A stretch of DNA of 64,000 nt, from positions 30,507,501 to 30,571,500 of the forward strand of contig CM076152.1 of NCBI GenBank assembly GCA_038025085.1, in the 5' to 3' direction. Source of the DNA: Tetragonia tetragonoides (lineage: Eukaryota; Streptophyta; Magnoliopsida; Caryophyllales; Aizoaceae). The notes under the pieces are model-generated. The model made no database searches, had not been told where the DNA came from, and saw nothing but the letters and a program-made list of their open reading frames with translations. The position numbers and the translations under genes are program-made. Positions 26,401 to 36,639 of this stretch are shown here, piece after piece. Numbering within the stretch: position 1 is the first letter of the stretch; each line of letters starts with the position of its first letter.

Positions 26401-27220
26401 TTTCTTCTCTAGCTAGCTGTCTGGAGTCTGGATTTGCGGTTGCTTTTTCTGTTTCCATGACATCTATTGCATCCACCTCCAATGCTCAGGGAGGTTAAAC
26501 CATGAATATGATAGTATTTTGAAGGGCGAAGATATAATGACAAGGTATACCATGAACAAATACATAGGGGATGAATTCTGTCCATCTTCATTCCTCTGAG
26601 ACAGTACATATATACACAATCACAAGACCTAGCCAAGACTCTTTGCATTCTACACTCACTAAATATGCTCAGACTCCTTGTATTCTACACTCACTAAATA
26701 TATACAGTAGCAATATAAAGACATTCATTCCTAATAAAGATGCATCTTGGTGGTTCCGTAGAGTTGCTAAATGACTTGATATATTTTACTATAAGCTAGT
26801 AGGAGTAGTAAATTAGTAATGTGTTTAATAAGAGATTTAATCAAAAGAAAAGCTCCGAGCCTCTGATCCTCTAGGGTGGATGTACTGCAGTTGCTTTAAG
26901 CTTTACTATTTATCCATCACCTTCTCACACTATTCCATAATATTTGCTTTATATAGCCTGTTACCTGGCCTAGGCCAGAGCCTCTTGGAGGCACTGGGAC
27001 AATGTTGATCTTGATAAATCATAGCTAATCACCTAGAGTAATATTTTTGTTGGGACATTCTGGAAATAGCTGTTTTCCCTGTCAACTGAGTATATTAATA
27101 GTATGTTACATGGGTAGGGTAGTAAGTGACTAAGAGTTGATGCTTTAGTGTTTCACTAGTGACGATGTCTGTTATTTGCAGAGTTCGGGGCCTGTTGGAC
27201 ATGCTAAATCGCGGCTGTAA
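11412..27220 (+). CDS. MFP2: Peroxisomal fatty-acid beta-oxidation multifunctional protein, MFP2 type (18 exons, 722 aa)
   Basis: It catalyses 2-trans-enoyl-CoA hydration and NAD-dependent L-3-hydroxyacyl-CoA dehydrogenation in peroxisomes. Exons: 11412-11502, 16612-16683, 16777-16842, 16953-17009, 17162-17229, 17321-17402, 20147-20202, 20278-20580, 20670-20756, 22563-22737, 22832-22953, 23062-23225, 23327-23581, 23689-23810, 24459-24580, 25753-25901, 26013-26151, 27182-27220. All junctions are GT-AG and keep frame (2169 nt). The hydratase domain is about residues 8-260, with Glu115 (ALGGGLEVAM) and Glu135 (GLPELQLGVIPGFGG). The Rossmann motif GGGLMGSG is at 315-322. His445 and Glu457 form the dehydrogenase pair, and tandem C-terminal domains follow to ~710. 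The protein ends SRL, a PTS1 signal. Its length matches Arabidopsis MFP2 (725 aa). A second in-frame ATG lies six codons in. Intron 1 is 5.1 kb. Confidence 0.96.
13755..14220 (+). mobile_element. LINE 3' fragment (zf-RVT region) in MFP2 intron 1
   Basis: Pieces read KVHAKVWAFVW, DMINTNDLRQWWRPNSALSS and then ALWCIWLERNARIFSG in shifting frames. This is the C-terminal zinc-binding region that follows the reverse transcriptase in plant L1-type LINEs. It is 5'-truncated and frameshifted. The 3' part ends in a T-rich run near 14220. Confidence 0.6.
14243..14310 (+). mobile_element. 3' fragment of the same SINE family
   Basis: TTTCAGGGCCCATGGGATTT and the following AAGCTTGGATACCCATGCTATC match the tail of the SINE at 16147-16307 in the opposite orientation. 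No box A or box B is present, so it is a 5'-truncated copy. It abuts the T-rich end of the plus-strand LINE. Confidence 0.6.
14454..15240 (-). mobile_element. 5'-truncated LINE with zf-RVT ORF and A-tail, MFP2 intron 1
   Basis: The minus-strand reading frame at 15178-14705 gives ALHGKWRTKDVVLSWGIQCN and PYCVLCDAQDEDLPQLLF, then YFIWQERNFRVFQS, the typical zf-RVT tail of plant LINEs. Downstream on the minus strand are TTAATAAAATC and a short A-run at 14454-14465, the expected LINE 3' end. It is antisense to the host gene. Confidence 0.65.
15283..15595 (-). mobile_element. Second 5'-truncated LINE end in MFP2 intron 1
   Basis: The minus strand reads VLWCIWLEWNARVFA-like sequence followed by a 3' tail ending in ATTAATAATACTTTTTC at 15283-15300. 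It resembles the plus-strand LINE at 13755-14220 (CIWLERNARIF), so the two are likely related copies in opposite orientation. Confidence 0.5.
16147..16307 (-). mobile_element. tRNA-derived SINE in MFP2 intron 1
   Basis: The minus strand starts AACCCTGAGGGGGTAGCTCA. The box A-like element GGTAGCTCACCTGG is followed ~50 nt later by a box B-like GTTTGAGTCCCC, then a tRNA-unrelated tail (CAGGGCCCATGGGATTATTC) and a 3' A-run. This is the layout of a plant Pol III SINE. The tail alone recurs at 14243-14310. Confidence 0.65.
17403..20146 (+). other. MFP2 intron 6, 2.7 kb, no gene recognised
   Basis: The intron lies between the GFGG and TQRLPR exons. Apart from the tandem duplication near 17590 and a run of 16 C at 19294-19309, I see no recognisable element. 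ORFs inside it on both strands have no protein-like character that I can support. Confidence 0.5.
17587..17712 (+). repeat. Two-unit ~66-bp tandem duplication in MFP2 intron 6
   Basis: ACAGTCTGAAAGCCAACAAT...GCTGCACTCCATGTAGTCTT is repeated as ACAATCTGAAAGCCAACAAC...GCTGCACTCCATCTACTCTT, both followed by GTTTTGTTTG. A GT-rich run and a G-run (17761-17769) follow. Confidence 0.75.
21267..21320 (+). other. Candidate alternative terminal exon of MFP2 (hydratase-only isoform)
   Basis: Exon 9 ends in phase 0 at 20756 with codons for GTSK. About 0.5 kb on, a good acceptor (TTGTGCCTTCCTAG) leads into GTT GAT GAA and 14 further codons, giving VDEALSKVGDAYSSEPD, then TAA at 21318. Splicing 20756 to 21267 would give a ~311-residue enoyl-CoA hydratase with no dehydrogenase and no PTS1. 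The frame, acceptor and stop are seen. That the exon is used is inference. Confidence 0.4.
21840..22265 (+). repeat. Direct repeat pair (~85 bp) in MFP2 intron 9
   Basis: TAGGTTATTCAACATAGCTA near 21845 recurs as TAGGTTGTTCAACATAACTT near 22183. In both copies GAGAGTAAGAAAATAC and CTTGAACTACA follow at the same spacing. The copies are about 340 bp apart, and their divergence suggests an old duplication. Confidence 0.7.
22393..22415 (+). other. G-quadruplex motif in MFP2 intron 9
   Basis: There are four runs of five G (22393-22397, 22399-22403, 22405-22409, 22411-22415) separated by single T loops on the transcribed-sense strand. One-base loops with five-tetrad tracts predict a very stable intramolecular quadruplex. 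It lies ~150 bp before exon 10. Confidence 0.85.
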
Positions 27221-28528
27221 GGAAGAACTGATCATGCCGCTGCTGATCCTGTGTCTCTTATGTTCATTTCTGTAATGACTAGGGTAAAATCTGCTGTTGA
27301 CTTTGATAATATAAAGGTGCTCTATCATATGGAGGTTAGTAGCAAGAACGAATTAATCAAAACTTAGCTACACTGTCGAGCAATATGGGTGGTTGAGGAG
27401 TCAATAAGATGCATATTGTATCGCTTGTGATCGCCAGTGGTTTTAGTTTCATATACCTTGTTGTATCGCAATGGAAAGTACTCATTGGCCCATTCTATCT
27501 CTTGATAATGAAAATTTATTAAAGATGTGAATTGTTTTCCCTAAAGCTAACCATGTACTATATGAGTACATGAAGTTTCATGCATACTCTTAGCTTAAGG
27601 GCTCAGTATAATGATTAGTTGGATATATGAATACGACTTATATAAGTATTTACGCATCTCAAATGACTTGATGCATTTCTCTTCTCAAAGATAGCTGTTG
27701 ATTGAAGGTTGGGACAACCGCTTTTCTCTTTCATCCTTCTTTGATAGAAGGCATCTTTGTAAATTGATCTCCTGATGATGATGATGTTAACAGCCATAGT
27801 TGGGAATTTGATTGAATGATGAGCATTTGACAAATTTATTTTCTTGATTATTTGTTTTCCCTTCCTGATGGCTATAAGTTTATACTTTATATGCAAATAT
27901 ATAACATATTTCTTAAGATGCCTCGTTTCTTATAAGGTGGATTTACATGTATCTTAGACTTGAAAACAGGTCGGCCCATTCTTTTGTTGCGTGGGCGGCA
28001 TCCTCGTTTGAGATTTTTTTTCCTTGAAAAGGATTTCCCTATGGGATGTAGCATTTAGGTTGTTTGTTTTTCAAGAGTACGTCAATACAAAACACAACAA
28101 TCGGAGTAAAAAAAACGGGAGCATCATGGACAGAGGATTCAAATTCCACTGAGGTATTATACATAGTACTCTTATATACAAGGAAGCACGGACACTCCAT
28201 ATGGGTGCCGTGTCTCGTGTGCAAACGTATTGGACACTTTGACATGCCATGAACACTTGGGACACTTCGTTTGGTTCTCTCTCTCTAAAATTTTTCTAAA
28301 CCCTAGAATTCCTCCATTTTGCCAATTCTTCTTCTAGTTCTTTATCTCAATCTTCACTGTTCACTCTTTTTCAGGACACAATTACTACATGACATTTTTC
28401 TCTTTTCTTTAATATATTTTTTATTTAGTGTTTTCTCTGACGTGTCCGCGTATCCGAGATTTTGAGAATTGCCGTATTCCGTGTCCGTGTGTCGCGTGTC
28501 CGCGTACACGTACTCGTGCTACCTTGCT

Positions 28529-28561
<33 letters not shown>

Positions 28562-29177
28562 TATCAATAAGGATAGTATATCCTCATTTCTATTTGAAGG
28601 CTTACTAATGAAATTGTCTCAAAGCACCTAGTCAAGTTCCACAAATTAGTGCATGGATCCTGAATCCACTTAACTGTATGAATTAAGTTCAAGTTCATAA
28701 ATAATATAGTTAATAATTATAGTATTGTTTTGTAAGAAAGGTATTAAGGGTCGTTCTCTTCCCTAAAATACTAAATTAGCCTATCAATTGTTTTTTTAGT
28801 TTGGCCTTTAGCCGTTATAATTTATACAAATCCCTTCATTATTAGACTCATTTTAAAATACATTTTTGAAATCTTTCTACCAACACATGTATCACAGTCA
28901 TAGTTAATTATATCGGAAGAAGAAAAAAATTAGCTCATAAGCTCTCACATGAACTAAACTGGATTCTCTTCAGTTAGGAGAAACCCCATAAGCCGTTGTG
29001 TCCTAGTAGGACTCAAGCAAGTAGTACTCCATGTCCTACCTTAAATAATGGCCTTAGAAAAGCTAATTAGAAGAAAACCATGTAGTTCCTAAAATGTGTC
29101 TAAATGAGACATTTTATTTTCTAACATTATCAGCTCTCTTTCACCGGTTGTTATCAATACAGCACTAGCTTAATTGG
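27221..29177. other. MFP2 3' UTR and intergenic spacer
   Basis: The first few hundred bases are the likely MFP2 3' UTR; an exact poly(A) site cannot be placed. Further on are a TA microsatellite (28530-28560) and a GC-richer patch with repeated GTGTCCG/CGTGTC words (28190-28520). No gene is recognised. Confidence 0.5.
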
Positions 29178-29300
29178 TTTGCAGAAATGCTCAATAACAC
29201 ACCTATATATAATCATCCATCATCATAGACTGGTGTTCGTTTGTAGAAAAGCTCAATAACACTCCTATATATAATCATCCATCATCATAGAGTGGTGTGG
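29178..29300 (+). promoter_or_regulatory. Duplicated SWEET core promoter with two TATA boxes
   Basis: A 62-bp unit is present twice in tandem (from 29178 and from 29240): TTTGCAGAAATGCTCAATAA / TTTGTAGAAAAGCTCAATAA, then CCTATATATAATCATCCATC and ATCATAGA(C/G)TGGTGT. Each copy has the TATA box TATATATAA, at about 29204 and 29266. The second lies ~87 bp before the SWEET ATG, a fitting distance for a short plant 5' UTR. Confidence 0.6.
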
Positions 29301-29352
29301 TTTAAACTTTTCTTAGAGCATCCCAAATTCATTTTTATATTCTCCCTATACA

Positions 29353-29393
29353 ATGTATTGGTCTCTGATCACTGCCTTCTTCGGAATTGTAGG

Positions 29394-29445
<52 letters not shown>

Positions 29446-32400
29446 GCTGTTATGCAAGACATGGATCGGACATTTATTCATATCTTTTTAATCTACAGGG
29501 AACTTATTATCAGTGTCGCAGTATCTTTCCCCAGTGTATGTTTTTCTTAAGCATATATAGATCAGATAATGTTGTCTCATTTCCATTACTATTTCGAGTT
29601 CCCGTAAAAAAATCAAGTGTAAAGATAAATGCGGGATAAGGCCAAACTAATAATTAAGAAACTTACGATGAAAATTTTATGTTTCAACATTGGTGTAGGC
29701 CAACATTTTACAGGATAGTGAAGAACAAATCAACAGAGGATTTCGAAAGCCTTCCTTACATATGCACCGTCTTAAACTCAGTTTTGTGGACGTACTATGG
29801 CATGCTTAAGCCTGATTCTTTCGTGTACACTGTTAATGGATTTGGAGCTGTGGTTGAGGCCATCTATGTCATTCTATTCCTTATATATGCACCATCCAAG
29901 AAAAAGGTATTTCTTTGTTTTGGTCTAAAATTCTGTTTGGTAACTATAGTCCATGATCTTTGATTTATGATTCAGGTGGTGTTTGGCCTAGCTGGTGAGG
30001 AGCTTCTAGTTTTTCCCCTCTTTTTCCCCACAAACCTCCCCCTCCACCTCCTCCCCACCCTCATTTTCAGCTTCTAAAAAACTCAAAACACCCATTGGGA
30101 GGTCCAAAAGTAGAAGCTCCAATTTGATGCTTCTACTTTTGGGGCTTCTAGGGGGTCCTAGCCTCCTAGGGGGTGGTTTAAGCTTTTTGGAAGTTGAAAA
30201 TGGGTGTGAGGATAAGGTGGATGGAAGGATTTGTTAGGAAAAATAGGACAAAAAGTAGAAGCTACTCACAAGCTAGGCCAAACATGCTCTCAATGTCTTC
30301 ATTTGTCATGAGTGGAAGCTAATTAAGGAGTTTAAAGACCCTTCTTTTGAAAGTCGCGGCTACATACTCTATCAGAATACAATGCAAGATTTCTCTAAAT
30401 GATGTTCGGAATGTGGTTCCATTGTTCTAGCAACACTTTGTACACGGTATACAACTAATCACAGTGTTAATAAGGAATGTAACATTATATGGGCGTAGAA
30501 CCATCCGTTTATACTTTTGGTCGAGTTGGTTTTAACACAATTATGTACTATTCCCTCCGTTCTTTTTTCTCCTACCCACTTTCATTTTACATCCGTTCTT
30601 TTTTCTCCTACCCACTTTCTCTTTTAGTAATATTTTAAGTATTAAAAGACCCATTTATCCTTATTTTTTCTTGTCTCATTACTCTCCAACCCATTACTAA
30701 CTCACACACTCTCATGTTAAAGTAAGGGCAAATAAGGAATTTTTGTTCCAAAAGCAACTCTCATTAAACTCCGTGCAAAAAGAAGTGGGTTGTAGAAAAA
30801 AGAACGGAAGGAGTATACAATACGAAGAATACAAAATGTTAGTGGCACATATTCATGTCATAACAAATATTTGCATGGCTCCTTGATTGTTTGAATAGAT
30901 AGACCTATCTTTTTCTTTTTGATTTGATGACATACTCTTAGATAGTTAGATGAATGAACAAATTTGAAGAATATTAATGATGAAGCTAATTAGCTAAATT
31001 TTGATCAATTGCAGGCTAGGACTGGAATAATGGCAAGCTCACTGATAGTGGGTGTGGGTGGTGGAGCAATTTTCATGACGTTATTGACATTAAAAGGTCA
31101 TTTTAGAACCAAAGTTGTAGGGTTGTTATGCTTGACACCAATGGTTGTCATGTATGCCTCTCCTCTTGCTTCCCTGGTAATAATCACAACTACTCTCTCT
31201 CTACATTATCTGACTATCTCTTTAATTTCTTGGTTTAATTTGCTTGCAACTTGGCTGGTCCTTTACGGCTCAACTTGTTTCTTTTGGTTGTCATTTGAGA
31301 TTATTGTTATCCCTACTCCCACTTGACATCTCTTTGGATTGTTTTTCTTTGGTTTAAAATTATTAGTTCCTCGCTGGTGTCTACTTGTAAGTGATTGATT
31401 ATTTGTGTTTTTGTATTGCTGGTTTGGGGTGATTATGATTAGGATTGGTATGATCAATGTTTGGTCAAAGTTCTTGTATGTTTGGATAAGTTTCGCACTA
31501 CAGTTTCGGGAAGCCAATGCAATAGCTGATTTTATGGCCAATTTTGGTCATTATTGTCCAAATCTTATGTTCTGGTCTGCGTCCTTTTATCATGTCCCTT
31601 GACAATTTATTGTTGAAGGACCCTCTAGATAATCCTTATTATGAAGCTTATTTGGTTCCCCTAACAATTCAATATTACCAATGACAAGTTATCGGAGTGA
31701 ATGTTTAAGGCTTGTTGAGCAAAAGTCGATTTTGGGTCCAATTCACAGTGAAATGGGGTCACGTTTCATGGATTTAAGGGTCAATTTTCCATAATAGTGA
31801 CCCTATATATCTACCAATAGTGATCTCTATTTTACTGTATTGTATCATACAAATTTTTGTAACGCTTGAAAGGTAACTAATTTGATAGTACAGGAGTGAG
31901 CTCTGCACAACTCATTTGTTAAACGAGCTTTGAATTGGTACTCGACTGTTCATGCTCGTCTCATTTATTATCAAGTGAGTTTTGAGTTTTTAACCGAGTA
32001 TGTTTACGAGCCACTCACAAGTTACAAGTGTATTGCTTGTTTGCATCCCTAAGTACCTTTTAATATTGTAACAAAAAAAAGTTAAATCTTTTAATATTAA
32101 ATCCGACAATAATATTTTATGGCATCCACTTACATTTCTAACCAGAATATTAAATCATGACTAGTCAATAACATCACCTAAATATATAAGTATGAACTAC
32201 ATATAGAATGTCGTTTGATTATATTTTCTTTTGCAAATGTGATTTAGGAAACTGTGCTCACAACCAAGAGCGTGGAGTACATGCCATTTTGGTTATCGTT
32301 TAACCTTTTCTGGGCAGGAGGGATCTGGACAATTTATGCTATTCTTGTACAAGATTATTTCCTCGGGGTAAATTTCTATTTCTAAAGTCATACAATTTAT

Positions 32401-32934
32401 ATTCTGCTATATTGGTTCATTATAGGAATTACCACTTAAGTGGCAATCACTGCAGAATCATTGCTTTTTGTTTAAATCTTATTTACATTTTAAATACAAA
32501 AATTCACTTTACCGAAATACTAGTGTCATCAAATTATATTGGTTTTTAACCTTCAATAGTGAAAGAGAAGAATTGCAATCAAACAAAGAGGATTAGATTT
32601 TCCTTCCACTTTATTTGAGATCTTGATATGTATGTATTATGTCCTCAGATTATTTTTAGTTTAGTTTAGTTTAGTTCAGTTCAAATAAGTTTACTTCACT
32701 TAAGTTTAACTCTAACAATCACTTTAGTTCAATTCATTGGTTTACAATTGAAAAGAACGGACCATATGTCTTGTGCAGGTGCCAAATGCGATAGGATTCT
32801 TGTTTGGAATGCTACAACTAGTTGTATATTTCTTATACAGAAATGGTAAACTTTCAGACAAGAGTCTATCAGAAGGATTGATTGAGGAAGGAACATCGCA
32901 ACGAGAGCCTCTTATCAATTTTGCAAATCAATAA
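29353..32934 (+). CDS. SWEET bidirectional sugar transporter (6 exons, 240 aa), clade IV-like
   Basis: It moves sugars along their gradient across a membrane through two MtN3 triple-helix bundles. Exons: 29353-29392, 29499-29535, 29699-29906, 31015-31176, 32248-32367, 32779-32934. All are GT-AG and in frame (723 nt). The first bundle (~residues 5-88) carries LSPVPTFYRIVKNKSTEDFE, YICTVLNSVLWTYYG and the conserved TVNGFGA. The second (~98-190) has YASPLASLETVLTTKSVEYM, PFWLSFNLFWAGGIW and VPNAIGFLFGMLQLVVYFLY. A hydrophilic tail of ~35 residues ends in INFANQ. The short loop YAPSKKK and the VEYMPFWLS and VPNAIGF motifs look most like SWEET16/17, which are tonoplast fructose/glucose carriers. 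That clade and location are inference. The length is usual for the family. Confidence 0.93.
29396..29443 (+). repeat. CT microsatellite in SWEET intron 1
   Basis: About 23 CT units follow directly after the GTGACT splice donor. Length variation here could affect splicing of the 40-nt first exon. Confidence 0.9.
29980..30284. mobile_element. Short inverted-repeat MITE in SWEET intron 3
   Basis: The ends are TGTTTGGCCTAGCT (29980-29993) and AGCTAGGCCAAACA (30271-30284), a perfect 14-bp inverted repeat. Inner sequence also pairs (GAGGAGCTTCT against AGAAGCTACTC). It is non-coding and 305 bp. The flanking target duplication is not clear. Confidence 0.75.
30548..30813. mobile_element. Stowaway MITE in SWEET intron 3
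   Basis: A TA target flanks ends that read CTATTCCCTCCGTTC on the left and GAACGGAAGGAG on the right. These are Stowaway-type termini, related to the full mariner at 58424-63386. Inner sequence pairs around CTCCTACCCACTTTC and AAGTGGGTTGTAG. It is 266 bp and non-coding. Confidence 0.8.
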
Positions 32935-33015
32935 GAGAAAAAAGTTTACGAAAATGACTAAAAAAATTCATCTATTTTGACTCATTCTTAGTTATTACAG
33001 TACTTAGGATATAAT

Positions 33016-33451
33016 GGCCTTGTTTGGAGGGCAGCTTTTTGGCCAGCTTTTTGGACAATCTGGATTGTTGGAGAAATTGACAATCCAACAAGTCAAAATT
33101 TGGCCTTGTTTGGCAACCAGCTGGTAGATGGTAGCTGGTAGCTGGTTCTATCAGCTGGTTCTTGTTAGATGGTTGTGTTAGCTGGTTTGACTATCTGATT
33201 GTAGATAGATGTTTGGTAAACTGATGAGCTGGTTATTGAAAGCTTATTAGAAGTAAAATAACTAATAATCCAACAAGCTGACCTAAAAAGCAACCCCCTC
33301 CCAGCTTTTTGTAAGTCAGCTTGTTGGGTCCAAAAAGCCAATGAAAAAGCTGGCAACCAAACAACAAATTTTGACTTGTTGGATTGTCAATTTCTCCAAC
33401 AATCCAGATTGTCCAAAAAGCTGGCCAAAAAGCTGCCCTCCAAACAAGGCC
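33016..33451. mobile_element. Tourist-like (PIF/Harbinger) foldback MITE after SWEET
   Basis: The element is 436 bp with ends GGCCTTGTTTGGAGGGCAGC and GCTGCCCTCCAAACAAGGCC, an exact inverse pair. The pairing extends for ~100 bp inward, including GGCCAGCTTTTTGGACAATC and its complement. An AAT trinucleotide flanks both sides. It lies ~80 bp past the SWEET stop codon, so the SWEET 3' UTR may run into it. Confidence 0.85.
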
Positions 33452-33651
33452 AATATGTGTACAACCTCATGGGAGAGAATGGAGGGAGAGATGGGAAGGG
33501 AGAGATAGCAATAGAGATTTAGCTTAGATCATATATATGTATGTATGTATTCATAGTTTTTTTTATTTCAATTGTATCTTGAAATTGCAATGTTGTAATT
33601 TTTCTTTTTTTACACCCTTATTTGAGGTAAATCGGTAATGAGACATGAACT

Positions 33652-33652
<1 letters not shown>

Positions 33653-33682
<30 letters not shown>
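33653..33682 (+). repeat. 30-base G homopolymer
   Basis: There are thirty consecutive G. Homopolymers of this length are rare and length-unstable, and the exact count in any assembly is doubtful. Confidence 0.9.
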
Positions 33683-33683
<1 letters not shown>

Positions 33684-35104
33684 GGCCGAGTCGGGGTTAC
33701 GTCAATGCACTACTCTCCTGGAGCTCTTGCAGTGTTGTGGCCTGGTGTCAAGCAGACCCTTACTCCCCAACTAAAATGGGTCAGACCCAACATCATTGCT
33801 TATCCCTCATTGCCTAGCATAAGGGATAATTTATATCTTGGACCTAGAGGATGTTGATGAACCATGAATTCAGCCCAAAATCATTACCTATTTAAAAAGA
33901 GTGTAAGGGTTTGCGGAATAAGTCGATAACATGGTTAACGACTCTTACCTGATTTCCTTGGGCCTTAGTACTAGTATAACTAAAAGATTCAAATGTTAAG
34001 CCATATTATTACGTGCTCCTAGTTTCGTATGAGGAATTGAGGATGCACTTAACTTCAATTTGGCTACAAAGGAACTTTTAACTAATAATCCTATAGAACC
34101 CATACAATTTCCTTAGTGTCTTTAGAGCCCATACAAATCCATAGTAAATTAGTAATGAATAACCATTTTTCATTTTTTCTCCGGATTGTAATAATGCGAT
34201 TGAAAGTAAATCACCGCCTAGCTTGTGTACTTAGTACTCTGCAAATACACATACTCGCCGCTCTGATTTATAACTAGGTGGATGTTATGTTGCACGGACT
34301 GTGATTAATCTGATTATATAATAAAATTAATATAACACGATTATTAATCTCATTGAAAAATCAAAGTATGACTGTCACTTCTATAAATGCAACATAATTA
34401 TGACTTATAGGGTGCACCTTATATAATTAAAACTCTTATCAGTAGTTTCAATTAATATTTTCATAACTCATTTCTATATGTTATCGGATCAAACGTGAGG
34501 TCACTTAAGTCTTTCTATACTTGATGTTAATATACTTAATTTTGGTATTGTCAATGCTATTACTGTATTTTGATTTATGAGAGTACCAATAACCTTCCAA
34601 AGGAATGATCCTTCCTTTATGCCAACTTCCTTAATTTTGGTATTGCCAATACTATTATATTGGTTAAATGTCTAATGCATGTATAACCACCCTTCTTAAC
34701 ACGTAATAAATAATTTTATCCAAATTAATTAAAAGAATCTTAAAGTTACTCATGCACTTCAATGTTGTCACACTTAGTTCAAGAAGAGATTCAACATCTA
34801 GAAAGTATACAACAACAATAAAAGCGGACTACTATTGTATCTCGGTTGGTGACAATTCTTTTGCTTGAAGTATTTCTATTCTATATTAGGATAACTGTGA
34901 TTATATTTGGTGTTATTCGGTGTTGATGGCTTCACAACATAAAGGGAATAAGATTGGTAGAGTTTGAACCACCAAAGAACACGATCTAGTTTATTTTGAT
35001 TGTGTAGAGGTGCAACCAGAGCAAAAGAGGTAAATCTCTAAAGCAATAGTAGGGGGTCAGAGGTTTATTAGTTTGATCAGGTTTTTTTTTAGCCTGCCAC
35101 CCAG
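33683..35104. other. Intergenic spacer, nothing recognised
   Basis: This is AT-rich sequence with no supported ORF, RNA gene or paired terminal repeats. Confidence 0.5.
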
Positions 35105-36360
35105 CTTCAAGTTTATGAAGTTGTGGCCAAATCGGTGGTGGAGTGAGTGCATTGAGTGGATACAATGAGAAGGTGATGGCTTATGGACCCACCGTTAGTG
35201 GAAAGACTTACGCACTCGGCAACTTTAGCATAAAGGATGCATCTTATAATAGTGAGAGCTTTCAAACAAGACGTGTTAGGTCGTGTTAGGTTGTGTTGTG
35301 TTTGGTTTCGTGTCGATTTCGTGTAGGTCTCAAAATACATAAATTTTATTTGAAAAGACAATTTGCTGAGATTATGTCAGATTTGTGTCATTCGTGTTTG
35401 TGTCGTCTCGTGTTCCTGTTTCTCTCAATAACTTCGGGTCTTGTTCGTCTCATGTTATCAGGTCCTGTCAGACATTGACAGTTATTAGAATCTCCTACTT
35501 ATAACATTACATGGAAACCTCTTAGATGTCCTTCATTGAGCCAATGATAACATTGCTATAAAAGAAGATCCAACAACGTGAGAAGTTTCTTTGCTTGGGG
35601 CAAAGGTTACTGATGCCAGTGACTAAGATGACTTTTGGAAGATTTTAAGATTAGGGGAGCGTCATCGGTGTACTGTTGGTACGAAGATAAACGAGGAATC
35701 TTCTAAAACTTATGTCACTCTCATCGTGCAAGTTGGACAAAGCACGCAAGTTCGTGGTCGATCTTTCAGGTTCAGAAAGATCTGACGTGTCAGGTTGCTT
35801 CGGCCCTACTTTCGAGGAAATGAGATCTATTACCCTCTCGATCACCTAGTTAGGCAGGTGCGTCAATGCACTGCCTGCAACAACACACATGTCCCTATAA
35901 ATGATTCGAAGCTGACTAGATTACTCGGAAGTTCGTTTAGAGGTCTAGTAAGGACATTGCTGCTCTCATCTATTGAGCCTTCCAGTAGATACTATATTGA
36001 AAGTCTCGGTACCGTAAGATTTGGGCATAAAGATATGCAGCTTTCAAGTCCCATTAAAGGGAATGAATATATATGAAAAAGGAGTTAACATTAAACATCA
36101 TATCCCAACTCAGGTTGATGAGGTTGGCCAAACAATATCTCACATGCAAGGGATTAAAAAGATGAAAAAATGTCGACAGAAAATATCCTTTCTAAATATA
36201 GACTTGAATGCCATGATGCTCAACAAGAAATCAATACTTTGAAGCAAACCAAAAAATAATATCGGAAATAGCTAGAAGAAACTTTGGAGATTAAATGTGA
36301 TGAGCTATCAATGTCATCATCAGAGATGGCAGATGATATAGTTGTGCAGCTATTTGTGCC
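35105..36360 (+). pseudogene. Kinesin motor pseudogene, armadillo-repeat kinesin (KIN-U/ARK) type
   Basis: In order the plus strand reads VYEVVAKSVVE, the P-loop region VMAYGPTVSGKTYALG, then LLDVLH, ANDNIAIKEDPTT, EVSLLGAKVTDASD, ILRLGERHRCTVGTKINEES, VVDLSGSERSDVSGC, and HVPINDSKLTRLLGSSF with IEPSSRYYIESLGTVRFG. These are successive kinesin motor motifs (P-loop, Switch I, Switch II, DSKLTRLL). The wording is closest to plant ARK kinesins. Stops and frameshifts occur in nearly every segment, and a ~240-bp insert rich in GTGTT and GTGTCG (35275-35515) splits it. Motifs from several usual exons run on without introns, so it may be a processed copy, but decay hides any tail or target repeat. 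Confidence 0.75.
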
Positions 36361-36639
36361 CTCATCAGACTAGGGATGTAAATAAATGGGATTCAAGGCG
36401 ATGATGGTTCATTCATCTACTCCATCCACGAAATCCATAATCTACGAAACATTCAACCCTAATTCACTCCATCCGTTATCTCCGAATTAATGGATATATC
36501 AGGTAATAAACGGATTATTGAAGTTGGATATTAAATATTTCTTTAATCAATAATTTGTTCCTAAACGTTAAGCATAAAAATTCCATACAAGCAACATCTC
36601 AATATTGAAATAAAAAGATACGTGGATGAAAGGTATTCC

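Noticed and set aside
28501..28560. TA-rich stretch as a promoter for a plus-strand ORF at 28428-28631
   Set aside because: It is a simple TA microsatellite and the ORF is low in complexity, with no recognisable product.
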